From Dehalococcoidales bacterium (GTDB taxonomy: Bacteria; Chloroflexota; Dehalococcoidia; Dehalococcoidales; UBA2162), in the NCBI GenBank assembly GCA_016932435.1, contig JAFGCW010000078.1, forward strand, positions 1 through 64,000: a stretch of 64,000 bases of DNA, written 5' to 3'. Below are positions 51,559 through 61,814 of this stretch, in pieces; position 1 is the first letter of the stretch, and each line of letters begins with the position of its first letter. A program made the position numbers and the translations under genes. The notes under the pieces are model-generated. The model saw only the letters and a program-made list of their open reading frames with translations. It was not told where the DNA came from and searched no databases.

Positions 51559-52553
51559 ACTTTACTGTCTGCCTTCTTTCTTCTATATACCATATCGGTG
51601 AATGCTTCCAATCTTGTCACGACACCGGCTTCAGCCGTATGTTCTTCCAGGGTAAGGGACATAAAAGGAGTTGTTGTATGCTTCGCCGAATACCGTCTGA
51701 CCATGTCCATCATTAAAGAATCAGGACCACACCCAAAAGCCATTATACCAATTACGCCATCGGCATTGTTATCAAGATAATAACCACCTGCGCCGGCTAC
51801 CTCATCCTCATAGGTCCAGTAGGCTCCGCCTGTCACGGTCGTTACCGCCGTTTTCAGATCAGACAAAGAAACCATTTCCGGCGTTAACACCTTGTTTCCA
51901 GCCTGTTCCATACGGTAGATAAGGCGGTGATTAATATATTCATCGTAAATCAAGTATGGATGACCGATGATAGCAATGGTTCCTTTTTGTCCTTCAACAT
52001 CAAAAACAAAGTTCTTGCCTGTTGTCTTGTCATTATCGGTTAAGTTTTTCATTGCTTGAGGTGGCGATACTCTATGGGTAGACATATACTCCCGATAATC
52101 CAGATAAGCCTGCCAGGCAGCCAGGCCAGCCTTCCTTACCTTGAATGGATTTCTATTGATATTTCGCCCAAGCGAATATATGGCGCGGTACAAAGCATTT
52201 CTTCCTTTGTTGACGTCGATATCGATCTCCAGAAAGGGTGATGCTTCCGGAATGACCGCTCTGGTCATATCCGGTAATCCGAGAAACTTCGAACAGTTAT
52301 AAATCTTAGGTTCAACACTACGAACAGCCGGTATAAATATCCTGTCACATTTATCTGCAAGCCATATCACATGCCCTAAAAAAACCTTGACCGGAAGACA
52401 GGTGTCGGCAACTACTCTCGACGATCCATCGGCCACCATAGACTGTGTAGTAGGCGGTGATACTACCACCTCGGCACCTAGTTCCTCGAAAAAAGTTTTC
52501 CAGGCTGGGAAGTACTGGTAATAAAGCAGCGCTCTGGGTATACCTATCTTCAT
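51549..52553 (-). CDS. Acyl-CoA dehydratase activase-related protein (DUF2229)
   Basis: 334 residues: KIGIPRALLYYQYFPAWKTFFEELG, VVADTCLPVKVFLGHV, IFIPAVRSVEPKIYNCSKFLGLPD and GIMAFGCGPDSLMMDMV. Same family as the following gene, which it overlaps by ten bases. It starts the overlapping gene chain. Conserved cysteines suggest an iron-sulfur cluster. Confidence 0.8.
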   Translation of the reverse strand: MKIGIPRALLYYQYFPAWKTFFEELGAEVVVSPPTTQSMVADGSSRVVADTCLPVKVFLGHVIWLADKCDRIFIPAVRSVEPKIYNCSKFLGLPDMTRAVIPEASPFLEIDIDVNKGRNALYRAIYSLGRNINRNPFKVRKAGLAAWQAYLDYREYMSTHRVSPPQAMKNLTDNDKTTGKNFVFDVEGQKGTIAIIGHPYLIYDEYINHRLIYRMEQAGNKVLTPEMVSLSDLKTAVTTVTGGAYWTYEDEVAGAGGYYLDNNADGVIGIMAFGCGPDSLMMDMVRRYSAKHTTTPFMSLTLEEHTAEAGVVTRLEAFTDMVYRRKKADSKVCV

Positions 52554-52638
52554 TTTGTCGTTACTACTACCATACTTATCTCACAGGAAGTCCCGGTAGT
52601 CCCTTCCTTCGCGGCATCTTGATTATAATATGTGAACC

Positions 52639-53814
52639 TTATTGTGAAGAACTGTAAAATTCCTTTTTTATTTCAGCCTGTAAATCAGTATCAGAAAGTA
52701 TATCCGCAACTGTCATTGCCATAGCCTTCGCCGCGTCTATCATACCTTTGATACCTCTTTCCGATATGGCCGCATCGGCAAATTCAGGTGAATGGACCAG
52801 TACATTTTTTTCGGCAATAGCCACTATCCCGTGTATTCCGGGTACAATCTGACTTACGTTACCCATATCAGTACTGCCGAAAGCCTGTTCCGGTTCAGAG
52901 ATCGATGTATTTCGACCGAGTATCTTCATATTATCGGCAAAAAGTTCTGCCAGCTTCAGGTTATTCCGCATCGGTAAATAACACACATCATCCCACTTGT
53001 ATCTCATTTCAGCACCGGAAGCTTTCGCCGCTCCTCTGAAACAGTCTAGAACTTTCTCCTTTAGTTCTTCCAGGTATGAAGAATCAGCAGCTCGAACGAT
53101 GAAGTTCCCTGAACTGTATGCCGGAACAATATTCGCAGCTTCACCACCATTAGTGACAACGCCGTGTATCCTCGCGGTACTCCTGATATGCTGACGCAGT
53201 GAATTAATAGCCGAAAATGAAAGGAGTAAAGCTTCCAGAGCGTTGATTCCTTCTTCAGGTCGGGCTGCAGCATGGGCGGATTTACCGATAAACTCTACAT
53301 CCAGGGTATGACAGGCAAGAGCTTCGATAGTTGCCGTATCAGTCGTTCCCGGATGGACCATCATGGCAGCGTCAAGGTTATTAAAAGCATCTTTTTCAGC
53401 CATTAGTATTTTACCGCCATACAGTTCTTCGGCCGGAGTCCCGATTACAAAAACCGAACCACCATATTCATCGATAGCCAGTCTGGCAGCACTCCCAGCG
53501 CCAACCGCAGAGGTAGCGATAATGTTATGTCCGCATGCATGACCTATCTCCGGTAATGAATCATATTCGGCGAGTATTGCTATCTCAGGTTTCCCTTGGC
53601 CGTAAACCGCCTTGAATGCCGTTGGTAACTGGCATATTCCAAGTTCAACAGTAAAACCATTTTCTTTAAGATAATTCGATAATAATTGAGCAGCTTGTTC
53701 TTCATGAAATCCCAACTCCGGATTCGAGTGGATTTTCCGGGTTATTTCTTTAAGTTCTCCTCTCTGGCTTTCCACTTTGTCGATGACTGATTTTTTTATT
53801 TGTTTAACATTCAT
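52639..53814 (-). CDS. M20 family amidohydrolase/peptidase
   Basis: 391 residues. HSNPELGFHEEQAAQLL, AEYDSLPEIGHACGHN (metal ligands), GTPAEELYGGK and the lid domain VEFIGKSAHAAARPEEGINALEAL are classic for AbgB/IAA-hydrolase-like M20 amidohydrolases. These cleave N-acyl amino acids or p-aminobenzoyl-glutamate. It lies 85 bases upstream of the activase operon and may share its transcript. Confidence 0.88.
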   Translation of the reverse strand: MNVKQIKKSVIDKVESQRGELKEITRKIHSNPELGFHEEQAAQLLSNYLKENGFTVELGICQLPTAFKAVYGQGKPEIAILAEYDSLPEIGHACGHNIIATSAVGAGSAARLAIDEYGGSVFVIGTPAEELYGGKILMAEKDAFNNLDAAMMVHPGTTDTATIEALACHTLDVEFIGKSAHAAARPEEGINALEALLLSFSAINSLRQHIRSTARIHGVVTNGGEAANIVPAYSSGNFIVRAADSSYLEELKEKVLDCFRGAAKASGAEMRYKWDDVCYLPMRNNLKLAELFADNMKILGRNTSISEPEQAFGSTDMGNVSQIVPGIHGIVAIAEKNVLVHSPEFADAAISERGIKGMIDAAKAMAMTVADILSDTDLQAEIKKEFYSSSQ

Positions 53815-54038
53815 AGCTATCTCCGGAAACTGGTAAAAGCATTTTTAATTATAGCCTAACAGTACCTACTTTTCTAGATTATCGGATATACTGGTCAATG
53901 ATTTAATATTTGATCATTCATGGTGCATATTCAGAAAATATATTATTTGTTTTTTCCGGTTTGCTGATTTTCATATAGCTACTTCTTCACCTCTCTTTAT
54001 ATTAATTCATCAATGAATTTTGTACCTGTTGATGACTC

Positions 54039-54067
54039 TTGCATTTTCTTTAATCCTGTGCTATGCT
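54039..54067 (+). promoter_or_regulatory. nusA operon promoter
   Basis: TTGCAT (54039-54044), 17 bases, TATGCT (54062-54067), about 80 bases upstream of the nusA start. Confidence 0.65.
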
Positions 54068-54079
54068 TAGTTGAATGTT

Positions 54080-54104
54080 AAGTGGGTCTTGTCCCCACTT
54101 TTTT
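54080..54104 (+). terminator. Leader terminator upstream of nusA
   Basis: AAGTGGG (54080-54086) and CCCACTT (54094-54100), followed by T's, lies between the promoter and the start codon of nusA. It would truncate most transcripts after about 30 bases unless overcome, which fits feedback control by NusA. Confidence 0.7.
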
Positions 54105-54146
54105 CATTATAGGTATGGAAATTTTATATGGAGGTCCTGAACCGAG

Positions 54147-55628
54147 ATGAAGAGCGATTTTTTGCTCGCAATTACACAACTCTCGGCAGAGAAGAACCTG
54201 CCTGCGGAGGTAGTACTTTCTACAGTTGAAGCAGCACTGGTTTCAGCATACAGAAAAGATAACTTCTCACCTAACCAGGAGATATCCGTCAAAATTAATC
54301 CGTCAAGCGGGAAGGTCCAGGTTTGGGCAGGTAAAACTGTAGTTGAAAAACCTGAGGATACCACAACTGAGATCACCCTGGAAGAAGCGCGCAAAATTAA
54401 TCCCGAAGCGGAATTGGGAGAGATAGTGATGATAGAGTCTACTCCCAGTAATGCCGGACGTATTGCTGCCCAGACTGCGAAACAGGTTATCCTTCAACGG
54501 CTTCATGAAGCTGAGCATACCGCTATATTCGAAGAATACGCCGACAGGGAAGGTGAAATCGTTACCGGACTTGTACAGCGTATCGAACCTCGACAGTTAC
54601 TGGTAGACCTAGGCAGGACAGAAGCTATTCTCCCCGCTGCCGAACAGGTACCGGGCGAAAGATACCGGATTGGGCAAAGAATAAAGGTCAGTATACTCGA
54701 GGTAGTCCGTACCAATAAAGGACCCCGGGTTATACTGTCACGGTCACATCCAGATTTACTTCGCAGGCTTTTCGAGATGGAAATACCTGAGATATACAAC
54801 GGCACCGTAGTATTGGAATCAATAGCCCGTGAAGCCGGTTACAGGAGTAAAATCGCAGTATCCGCTAAACAGGAAGGTATAGATCCTGTCGGATGCTGTG
54901 TCGGTCTGAGAGGTATCCGCATTCAAAACATAGTTAACGAGTTAAACGGCGAGAAAATCGACGTCGTAATGTGGGATAAGGATCCGGCAACTTTTATAGC
55001 TAATGCGTTAAGCCCCGCTCAGATATCGCATGTTATCCTAGACCAGGCAGAAGGTGTTGCCAGCGTAATCGTTCCCGACAGGCAACTCTCACTGGCTATA
55101 GGTAAAGAAGGTCAAAACGTACGGCTAGCGGCTAAACTGACTGGTTGGCGAATCGATATTAAGAGTACATCCGAACTTGAAGCGGAAAAAGCCGAAACTC
55201 AGGACACCGAGGACGTTTCCGAAGCAGTGATCGAGGAAATACTTGAACCTGAGGTAGTAACAGAAGAAGAACTGGAAACAGTAGCCGGTGAAGGTATAGC
55301 CGAAGATATCTCTGATATACTTGAACCGGTTCTCGACGACGTCGAAGCAGAAATTGAAGAGGAAGAAGAGGAAGAAGGTGAAGCATTACCTTCTTTGGAT
55401 TCCGACCTGGTTACCGCTCCCATCAGCTTTGAACCTGTCGAACCGGAAAAACCTTCTTTAAGGTTTGCGGAAGATATTATCGGTGCTCCGTCCAGGGCAG
55501 GAACAAAGACCAGAAAGAAGAAAAAGAAAGGTGGCCAGGACAGGGATAACGATGAAGGCAAATCCAAAGGTAAAAAATCTTCCCGCAAGATAGATATAAA
55601 AGATTATGATGATGTTGAGGACTTCTAA
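54147..55628 (+). CDS. nusA: Transcription termination/antitermination factor NusA
   Basis: 493 residues. N-terminal RNAP-binding domain (KSDFLLAITQLSAEKNLP), S1 domain (EIVTGLVQRIEPRQLLVDLGRTEAILP), and two KH domains (SKIAVSAKQEGIDPVGCCVG, then AIGKEGQNVRLAAKLTGWRIDIK). The last about 140 residues are an acidic then lysine-rich tail (GTKTRKKKKKGGQDRD and more). rimP is absent upstream, unlike most bacteria. The end overlaps ylxR. Confidence 0.95.
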   Translation: MKSDFLLAITQLSAEKNLPAEVVLSTVEAALVSAYRKDNFSPNQEISVKINPSSGKVQVWAGKTVVEKPEDTTTEITLEEARKINPEAELGEIVMIESTPSNAGRIAAQTAKQVILQRLHEAEHTAIFEEYADREGEIVTGLVQRIEPRQLLVDLGRTEAILPAAEQVPGERYRIGQRIKVSILEVVRTNKGPRVILSRSHPDLLRRLFEMEIPEIYNGTVVLESIAREAGYRSKIAVSAKQEGIDPVGCCVGLRGIRIQNIVNELNGEKIDVVMWDKDPATFIANALSPAQISHVILDQAEGVASVIVPDRQLSLAIGKEGQNVRLAAKLTGWRIDIKSTSELEAEKAETQDTEDVSEAVIEEILEPEVVTEEELETVAGEGIAEDISDILEPVLDDVEAEIEEEEEEEGEALPSLDSDLVTAPISFEPVEPEKPSLRFAEDIIGAPSRAGTKTRKKKKKGGQDRDNDEGKSKGKKSSRKIDIKDYDDVEDF

Positions 55629-55911
55629 ACAAAAAAAAATCAAACATGTACCACAGAGAACCTGTTTTGCCTGCCGGAAAATACAGGACAAGCAGACATT
55701 GATCCGTATCGTGAACACTCCTGACGCTGGAATTAACATAGACCTCGGTAGTAAAATGTCAGGGCGTGGTGCATATTTATGTAAAAATATTAGTTGCTGG
55801 GAAGAAGGGCTCAAAGGAAGGCGACTCGAACATGCTTTAAAGACCGATATAAAGCAGGAGAGTAAAAACAGGTTACTTGATTGGATAAAAGAATATCTGA
55901 GTGAAAATTAA
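55606..55911 (+). CDS. ylxR: YlxR/RnpM RNA-binding protein
   Basis: 101 residues: HVPQRTCFACRKIQDKQTLIRIV and SGRGAYLC, the YlxR signature. In Bacillus it binds RNA and modulates RNase P. Several ATG starts lie in tandem at 55606-55612. Overlaps nusA by 23 bases, so translation is coupled. Confidence 0.9.
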   Translation: MMMLRTSKQKKIKHVPQRTCFACRKIQDKQTLIRIVNTPDAGINIDLGSKMSGRGAYLCKNISCWEEGLKGRRLEHALKTDIKQESKNRLLDWIKEYLSEN

Positions 55912-55979
55912 CATCAACCCGGACAAGAGTTATTCTTAGATAATATGGTTTAATGTAATATCTCAAGAGGAGACAGCAT

Positions 55980-57809
55980 TTGGCAGAAGTCAGCAAACAG
56001 GAAAAAGAATCCAAACCGTCTGGGAAATCAGCAGGTTCTTCTACCACAAAATCACAGAAGATCGGTATTCCCGATACTTTAAGTGTAAAGCAACTGGCTG
56101 ATCTCCTGGACGTCAGCGCTATTGATGTCATCAAGCAACTAATGAGAAATGGAATCATGGCCAATATCAACCAGGCCGTTGATTACGAAGCTGCTTCTGC
56201 TGTCGCATCAAGTCTGGGTATTGAAACCACTCATCAAGCACAAACCAAACGCAAATCGACAAGCGTTATCAGCGAGATAAAAAAACAGCAGATAAAAGGT
56301 TCGAGCGGTCTGATTACACGCCCTCCGGTGATAGCCGTTATGGGACATGTCGACCATGGTAAGACCAGATTGCTGGACGCCATACGCAAGACAAACGTGA
56401 TGGATTCGGAAGCGGGTGGCATTACCCAGCATATTGGAGCTTATCAGGTTGAAATTGACGGCCAAAAAATAACTTTTTTAGACACACCCGGGCATGAAGC
56501 TTTCACGGCGATGAGAGCCAGGGGCGCCCAGGTAACTGATATAACGATTCTAGTTGTAGCTGCTAACGACGGTGTTATGCCGCAAACACTTGAAGCTATA
56601 GACCACGCAAAAGCAGCAGGAATACCAATTGTCGTTGCCATTAATAAAATGGATTTACCCGAAGCTAATCCTGATTATGTAAAACAGCAGCTTGCCGACG
56701 CCGAACTCCTTATTGAAGAGTGGGGTGGTGACGTAATTGCACTCCCCATTTCTGCAAAGGAAAATACCGGCATCCAGGAACTTCTTGAAAACCTTCTTCT
56801 TATCGCTGAGATGGAGGAGCTAAAGGCAGATCCTACCAAACCCGGTCTAGGTGTAATCATTGAGGCAGAACTGGATAAAACCAGAGGAGCCGTCACTACC
56901 GTTCTGGTACACGACGGAACTCTAAGAGTTGGCGATATAGTCGTCGTTGGCAATACCTGGGGTAAAGTTAAGGCGATGTTTAACGATGTCGGTAAGCAGG
57001 TAAGGAAAGCCGGGCCTGCCGTTCCTGTGGAAATATTAGGGCTTAGTACCGTATCCAGAGCAGGAGACTCGCTGACCGTGGTATCCAACGAAAAACAGGC
57101 AAAAGAAATCGTATCAAAAAGACTTGAGGCTGAACGGAGAGATGCGTCTGCATCGCAGGCTGTGAGTCTCAGTAATCTTTTCGACCAGGTAAGTACAGGA
57201 CAGGTGAAAGAACTCTCGGTAATACTGAAAACCGATGTCCAGGGCAGCATCGAACCAATAAAGGAATCCCTGGAACGACTTGCTACCGACGAGCTTAAAG
57301 TAAGGGTCATTCACAGTGGAAGCGGAAACGTTACAGAGAGTGATGTAATGCTGGCGGTAGCGTCAAAGGGAATTATTATCGGATTTAACACCAGTTCCGA
57401 ACCTGGAGCTCAACGCATGGCCGAAATGGAAGGTATTAACATCCGGTATTATGACATTATCTACAAACTTCAGGAGGATGTCAGTAAAGCTTTGACCGGT
57501 ATGCTTGAACCAACACAGGTTGAAGTGATTGACGGTCGGGCTGAAGTCCGGGCTGTATTCTCCAGCGGCAAGAAAGATAATATTGCCGGAGTGTATGTTA
57601 CTGAAGGACAGATACGCCGGGGGGATTCGGTAAGAATCCAGCGTAGCGGAGAAACAATTCATGAAACTATGGTCGCCAGTCTACGGCGCTTTAAAGATGA
57701 CGTACGCGAAGTAGCCACCGGCTATGAATGCGGTGTCGGCCTTAGAGATTATGATGAGTTCGAAGTCGGCGATATACTGGAGTTCTTCAGAATCGAGGAG
57801 GTGAAATAG
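55980..57809 (+). CDS. infB: Translation initiation factor IF-2
   Basis: TTG 55980 after AGGAGA. 609 residues with a short N-terminal domain. G1 [14 protein letters not shown]3 DTPGHEAF and G4 NKMDLPEAN; domain II and the fMet-tRNA-binding C2 domain are complete. It promotes 50S joining with fMet-tRNA. Confidence 0.97.
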   Translation: MAEVSKQEKESKPSGKSAGSSTTKSQKIGIPDTLSVKQLADLLDVSAIDVIKQLMRNGIMANINQAVDYEAASAVASSLGIETTHQAQTKRKSTSVISEIKKQQIKGSSGLITRPPVIAVMGHVDHGKTRLLDAIRKTNVMDSEAGGITQHIGAYQVEIDGQKITFLDTPGHEAFTAMRARGAQVTDITILVVAANDGVMPQTLEAIDHAKAAGIPIVVAINKMDLPEANPDYVKQQLADAELLIEEWGGDVIALPISAKENTGIQELLENLLLIAEMEELKADPTKPGLGVIIEAELDKTRGAVTTVLVHDGTLRVGDIVVVGNTWGKVKAMFNDVGKQVRKAGPAVPVEILGLSTVSRAGDSLTVVSNEKQAKEIVSKRLEAERRDASASQAVSLSNLFDQVSTGQVKELSVILKTDVQGSIEPIKESLERLATDELKVRVIHSGSGNVTESDVMLAVASKGIIIGFNTSSEPGAQRMAEMEGINIRYYDIIYKLQEDVSKALTGMLEPTQVEVIDGRAEVRAVFSSGKKDNIAGVYVTEGQIRRGDSVRIQRSGETIHETMVASLRRFKDDVREVATGYECGVGLRDYDEFEVGDILEFFRIEEVK

Positions 57810-57821
57810 GAGGGAAGAGTC

Positions 57822-58178
57822 GTGGCACATCGTATCGAACGTGTAAACAGCCTGATTCGCCAGGAAATAAGCGAACTGCTGCAACGCCAAGTCAAAGATC
57901 CCAGACTTGGCAATTTTATTGCCGTAACAGAGGTAGATACTTCAGCCGACCTTAAACATGCCAGGATATTCGTCAGCAGCATGGAACAGGACGAAGACAG
58001 GATAGTAATATTAAAAGCTCTTACATCGGCTTCGGGGTTTTTTCGTACCAGACTGGCTAAGAGTCTCAAAATGCGATATACTCCCGAATTGAGTTTCCAC
58101 TGGGATGATTCCATACAGCGGGGAAACCGCCTTCTGCAAATGATAGACGAGATATCATCGGAAACCGATAACCTGTAA
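57822..58178 (+). CDS. rbfA: 30S ribosome-binding factor RbfA
   Basis: 118 residues: HRIERVNSLIRQEISELLQ, KDPRLGNFIAVTEVDTSADLKHARIFVS and LRYTPELSF-like KMRYTPELSFHWDDSIQRG. GTG 57822 follows AGGAGGGAAGAG. It matures the 5' end of 16S rRNA. Confidence 0.93.
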   Translation: MAHRIERVNSLIRQEISELLQRQVKDPRLGNFIAVTEVDTSADLKHARIFVSSMEQDEDRIVILKALTSASGFFRTRLAKSLKMRYTPELSFHWDDSIQRGNRLLQMIDEISSETDNL

Positions 58179-58254
58179 ATTCGATTCACATCTGCAAATT
58201 AATCACATTATCACGAAAAGCATCACGTTACTAATAGAGTTCAGGAAAAGAAAA

Positions 58255-59427
58255 ATGAAAATTTCACCTCTGGCAAAACAAATCCCTGATTATCCTTTTA
58301 TCAGAGTTGCCAGGATATCCAGGGAGGTAGAAAAACGAGACGGTGTTTCTGTAATCAATGCCCGTATCGGTATCCCTGATATGGAAGCGCCTTCGTCAAT
58401 CAAGAAAGCAATGTCTGAATTCCTTCTCGAAGAAAGGTCCACCTTCGGATACCCGATCGATGTTCATCCCGAACGCGGTATCCCTGAACTTATTGATGCG
58501 ATAATCGACCATTATCAAATCCGATATTCCGTTACCTTGAAACCGGAAAACATACTGGTAACCGGCTGGACAAAAGAAATTCTGCATAACATTACGAGGC
58601 TGTTCGACTCCGGTAGCATTCAGATTCCCGATCCGGTATATCCCGCCTATGAAGCTGCAACTATCCTTTCCAATCACAAAATCGAACGGGTAAGGACTTC
58701 GGCAGATTCCGGCTGGCTGCCGGAATTCGATTTAAGTCAGCAAGATACAGTAGCGTTCTACTTTTGTGATCCAAATAATCCTACCGGCAGTGTAGCAAGT
58801 AAAGGTTATTACCTTTCACTCGCCGAAGAAATGAAGAAAAACGATGTCACCGGTATTTTCGACAAGGCGTATAAAGACTATATATTTGACGACAGCACTC
58901 AACCGTTATCGATCACACAGATTCCAGGACTAATTGATAACGGTTATGAAATAGTATCTTTTTCAAAACATTATAACTTTGTGGGTATCGGCCTCGGCTG
59001 GGTCGTCAGCAGCGAGGATAACATCCGGCATTGGATGAAATTCAACGGTCAATTCAGCCAGGGGGTAGAGTGGTACAAACAGAAAGCGGGTGCATTTGCT
59101 TTGACAAGCTCTATTGTTAAAGAAGAAATGCGAGAATATTATGAAATTCTGAAAGAGCGACGAGATATTTTCGCTAAAGGTCTGGACGAGCTGGGTTTTA
59201 AAGTTGATATACCGGTAGCCACTCCTTACCTGTGGATAAAAGTGCCGGACGGGTATGATGATGAAGACTTCGTCCTCAACCGGTTGATCGATAAAGCTCA
59301 TGTAGCGCTGATGCCGGGAGTGTATTTCGGTGAAAATGGTAAAGGTTATTGCCGTGCTACTATCTTCCTTCCGAAAGATAAGATTGAAGAAGCGCTTGAC
59401 AGGATCAGCAGAATCAGGGACTGGTAA
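58255..59427 (+). CDS. Class I/II PLP-dependent aminotransferase
   Basis: 390 residues. Typical aspartate-aminotransferase-like positions: VINARIGIPDMEAP, ILVTGWTKEI, FYFCDPNNPTGSVAS and SFSKHYNFVGIGLGWV, whose Lys is the PLP Schiff base. The specificity is unknown. It stands between rbfA and truB, where many bacteria have the nrnA phosphodiesterase gene. A 76-base gap precedes it; it is possibly a separate transcript unit. Confidence 0.88.
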   Translation: MKISPLAKQIPDYPFIRVARISREVEKRDGVSVINARIGIPDMEAPSSIKKAMSEFLLEERSTFGYPIDVHPERGIPELIDAIIDHYQIRYSVTLKPENILVTGWTKEILHNITRLFDSGSIQIPDPVYPAYEAATILSNHKIERVRTSADSGWLPEFDLSQQDTVAFYFCDPNNPTGSVASKGYYLSLAEEMKKNDVTGIFDKAYKDYIFDDSTQPLSITQIPGLIDNGYEIVSFSKHYNFVGIGLGWVVSSEDNIRHWMKFNGQFSQGVEWYKQKAGAFALTSSIVKEEMREYYEILKERRDIFAKGLDELGFKVDIPVATPYLWIKVPDGYDDEDFVLNRLIDKAHVALMPGVYFGENGKGYCRATIFLPKDKIEEALDRISRIRDW

Positions 59428-59448
59428 CCAGGTCCACACGGGTATCGG

Positions 59449-60366
59449 ATGAATGGTATTCTTAATATAAACAAACCTGAAGGGCCAACCTCCTCTAATA
59501 TCGTTTCCAGGGTAAAAAAACTTTTACACGAAAAACGTGTCGGACATGCAGGTACACTCGATCCTGCAGCTTCCGGAGTGCTTCCCATATGTTTCGGCCA
59601 GGGAACACGTGTCGTCGAGTACCTGATGGACAGCACAAAAGATTACCATACCGAGATAGAATTCGGGATAACCACGGATACGTACGATGCAGCCGGCTCT
59701 GTAACCTCGAGAAAAGATCCATCGTGCGTAGACAGAAATCAGATAGAGACAGCCCTGAATAATTTCCTGGGTGATATCCAACAGGTACCACCCATATACA
59801 GCGCCCTGAAGCATAAGGGGAAACCTTACTATGAACTGGCACGAGCAGGTATCGACGTAGCATTAACAAGCCGCCCTGTCGTAGTTCACAATATCACAAT
59901 CCTGGACTGGCAACCTCCCGTAGTTACGATCGACATAACCTGCGGAAAAGGCACGTATATACGTTCGATAGCCCACGATCTCGGGCAAATACTCGGCTGC
60001 GGCGCCCACATGAAAAGCCTGGTACGCAGAAGGTATGGTCAATTCTCAATAGAAGAAGCTGTTTCGGTTGACGAACTGGAACAGTCATACCCCGGAAGTG
60101 ACTGGCAGAGATATATTCACCCAATCGACAGCGTACTTCTTCATCTTAAAGCTATCGTGGTTAATGACGATACCAGGCAGGATATCCAACATGGACGCAC
60201 AATTAAAAATATCATTATCGGAACACAAATCTTAAATGACCGTTCCCAATCGAGAGAATTTCAGGAAACTTGTTGCCGGGCATACGGAATCGACGGACGG
60301 TTTCTGGGTATACTTCTATACGTCCCTGAAACCGGACAGTGGAAACCCGAAAAGGTATTTATCTAG
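59449..60366 (+). CDS. truB: tRNA pseudouridine-55 synthase TruB
   Basis: 305 residues: GILNINKPEGPTSSNIVSRVKKLL, VGHAGTLDPAASGVLP with the catalytic Asp, and YSALKHKGKPYYELARAG. Forms pseudouridine 55 in the T-loop of all tRNAs. A C-terminal domain follows. Confidence 0.95.
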   Translation: MNGILNINKPEGPTSSNIVSRVKKLLHEKRVGHAGTLDPAASGVLPICFGQGTRVVEYLMDSTKDYHTEIEFGITTDTYDAAGSVTSRKDPSCVDRNQIETALNNFLGDIQQVPPIYSALKHKGKPYYELARAGIDVALTSRPVVVHNITILDWQPPVVTIDITCGKGTYIRSIAHDLGQILGCGAHMKSLVRRRYGQFSIEEAVSVDELEQSYPGSDWQRYIHPIDSVLLHLKAIVVNDDTRQDIQHGRTIKNIIIGTQILNDRSQSREFQETCCRAYGIDGRFLGILLYVPETGQWKPEKVFI

Positions 60367-60618
60367 GAGAATAACGATTTTTTCGATATAAGACTTGACG
60401 GGGATTATCGATTAATCATATAGTCTTTCTGGGGTAAAACCAAGGGGAATCAAGGGGACAATCAAACCGAATCATAGTATAATCTTGGTGGCCGGATATT
60501 AAGAAGTCCGTAAAATTGTTGAAGACTTTATTGCTGAAAATAGTGTCGCAGCTACTCCCGGAAAAGGAAAGAAATAAAATACGTCATGAATTTGTGGTTT
60601 TATGACCGGATATAGTTT
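60367..60618. other. Spacer with possible gene-end relic
   Basis: A short open stretch from 60510 to 60577 reads EVRKIVEDFIAENSVAA then TPGKGKK and stop without any start codon. It looks like the C-terminus of a lost gene, or chance. A TATAAT at about 60477 is not followed by a ribosome site. Confidence 0.35.
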
Positions 60619-61761
60619 ATGAAAATCGCATTGGTTTCACCATATGACTTCGCTTTTCACGGTGGAGTAACAAGTCACATTTCATCTCTTGAAATCTACC
60701 TTACCCGGATGGGTCATGAGGTTAAGGTAATAGCCCCGGCATCAAACGAAATATCTCTTTTCGGCGACAGGTTCATACCCATCGGCAAGCCAAGGCCGAT
60801 TCCCGCCAGCGGTTCGGTGATACGGGTAAGCATATCGCTTCACCTCGCCCCCGTTATTAAGCAGGTACTCGAACGCGAAAAGTTCGATATCATTCACCTT
60901 CACGAACCTTTTATGCCCATGCTCTGCAGTGCTATTCTTCGTTTTTCCAACTCAACGAATATAGGTACCTTCCACGCCTGGGACGGAAAACCAGGCTACA
61001 ATTGGGGTAAACCTATCAGCACAATTATGATAAAGAGAAGGATGAGAAAACTACACGGGAAAATCGCCGTATCCAATATGGCGATGATGTATGCCCGAAA
61101 GCATATACCGGGTGATTATATGATCATCCCTAACGGGATCGATACCGAACAATTCCATCCTGATGTCGAACCACTCCCGGAATTCTGTGACGGTAGGCAG
61201 AACATCCTTTTCCTCGGTCGCCAGGAACGCCGGAAAGGTCTTATCTACCTTATCAAGGCATTCTATGACGTACATAAACAGCTACCCAACACGAGACTCA
61301 TAATCGCCGGCCGTACTTCTCACTTGCGTAAACCTTATGAGAAATGGGCAAGAAATCACGGTCTGACCGAGGATGATCTCGTATTTACCGGATCCGTTCC
61401 CGAAGAAGATAAACCCAGGTACTTTAAAACCGCCGATGTATACTGTTCTCCAGCTACTTCTCACGAGAGTTTTGGTATTGTGCTTCTTGAGGGGATGGCC
61501 GTCGGTAAACCGGTAGTCGCCAGCCACATTGACGGATATTCCAGCGTCATCACTCATGGTAAGGACGGGCTGCTTGTTCCTCCCAGGAATTCAAAATACC
61601 TTGCCCTGACCCTGGTGAACCTTCTCCAGGATTCGGAATACCAGAAGAATCTTTCGCAAAAAGCAAGAAAGACCGCAGAGAATTACAGCTGGGAAAAACT
61701 TGCCCGGAGAGTCTCTGATTATTATAATGAAGTGCTGGAACAATACGGTAAAAAGAAATAG
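60619..61761 (+). CDS. GT4 glycosyltransferase, PimA-like
   Basis: 380 residues: LVSPYDFAFHGGVTSHISSLEIYLTRMGHEV (nucleotide-sugar glycosyltransferase opening), FDIIHLHEPFMPM, LFLGRQERRKGL and SPATSHESFGIVLLEGMA with the EX7E motif. Resembles PimA-type phosphatidylinositol mannosyltransferases. The next gene makes a CDP-alcohol phosphatidyltransferase, which supports a role in inositol-lipid glycosylation. Confidence 0.85.
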   Translation: MKIALVSPYDFAFHGGVTSHISSLEIYLTRMGHEVKVIAPASNEISLFGDRFIPIGKPRPIPASGSVIRVSISLHLAPVIKQVLEREKFDIIHLHEPFMPMLCSAILRFSNSTNIGTFHAWDGKPGYNWGKPISTIMIKRRMRKLHGKIAVSNMAMMYARKHIPGDYMIIPNGIDTEQFHPDVEPLPEFCDGRQNILFLGRQERRKGLIYLIKAFYDVHKQLPNTRLIIAGRTSHLRKPYEKWARNHGLTEDDLVFTGSVPEEDKPRYFKTADVYCSPATSHESFGIVLLEGMAVGKPVVASHIDGYSSVITHGKDGLLVPPRNSKYLALTLVNLLQDSEYQKNLSQKARKTAENYSWEKLARRVSDYYNEVLEQYGKKK

Positions 61762-61814
61762 TGATGATTCCGGGATCTTTGATCTCGATAATTTTGAATA
61801 GAGGGGAAATCTAC

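Larger units (their letters stand above)
53815..54146. other. Divergent region with the nusA promoter and leader
   Basis: AT-rich, with no gene. It contains a strong nusA promoter and a leader terminator. No minus-strand promoter for the M20 gene is obvious. Confidence 0.6.
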
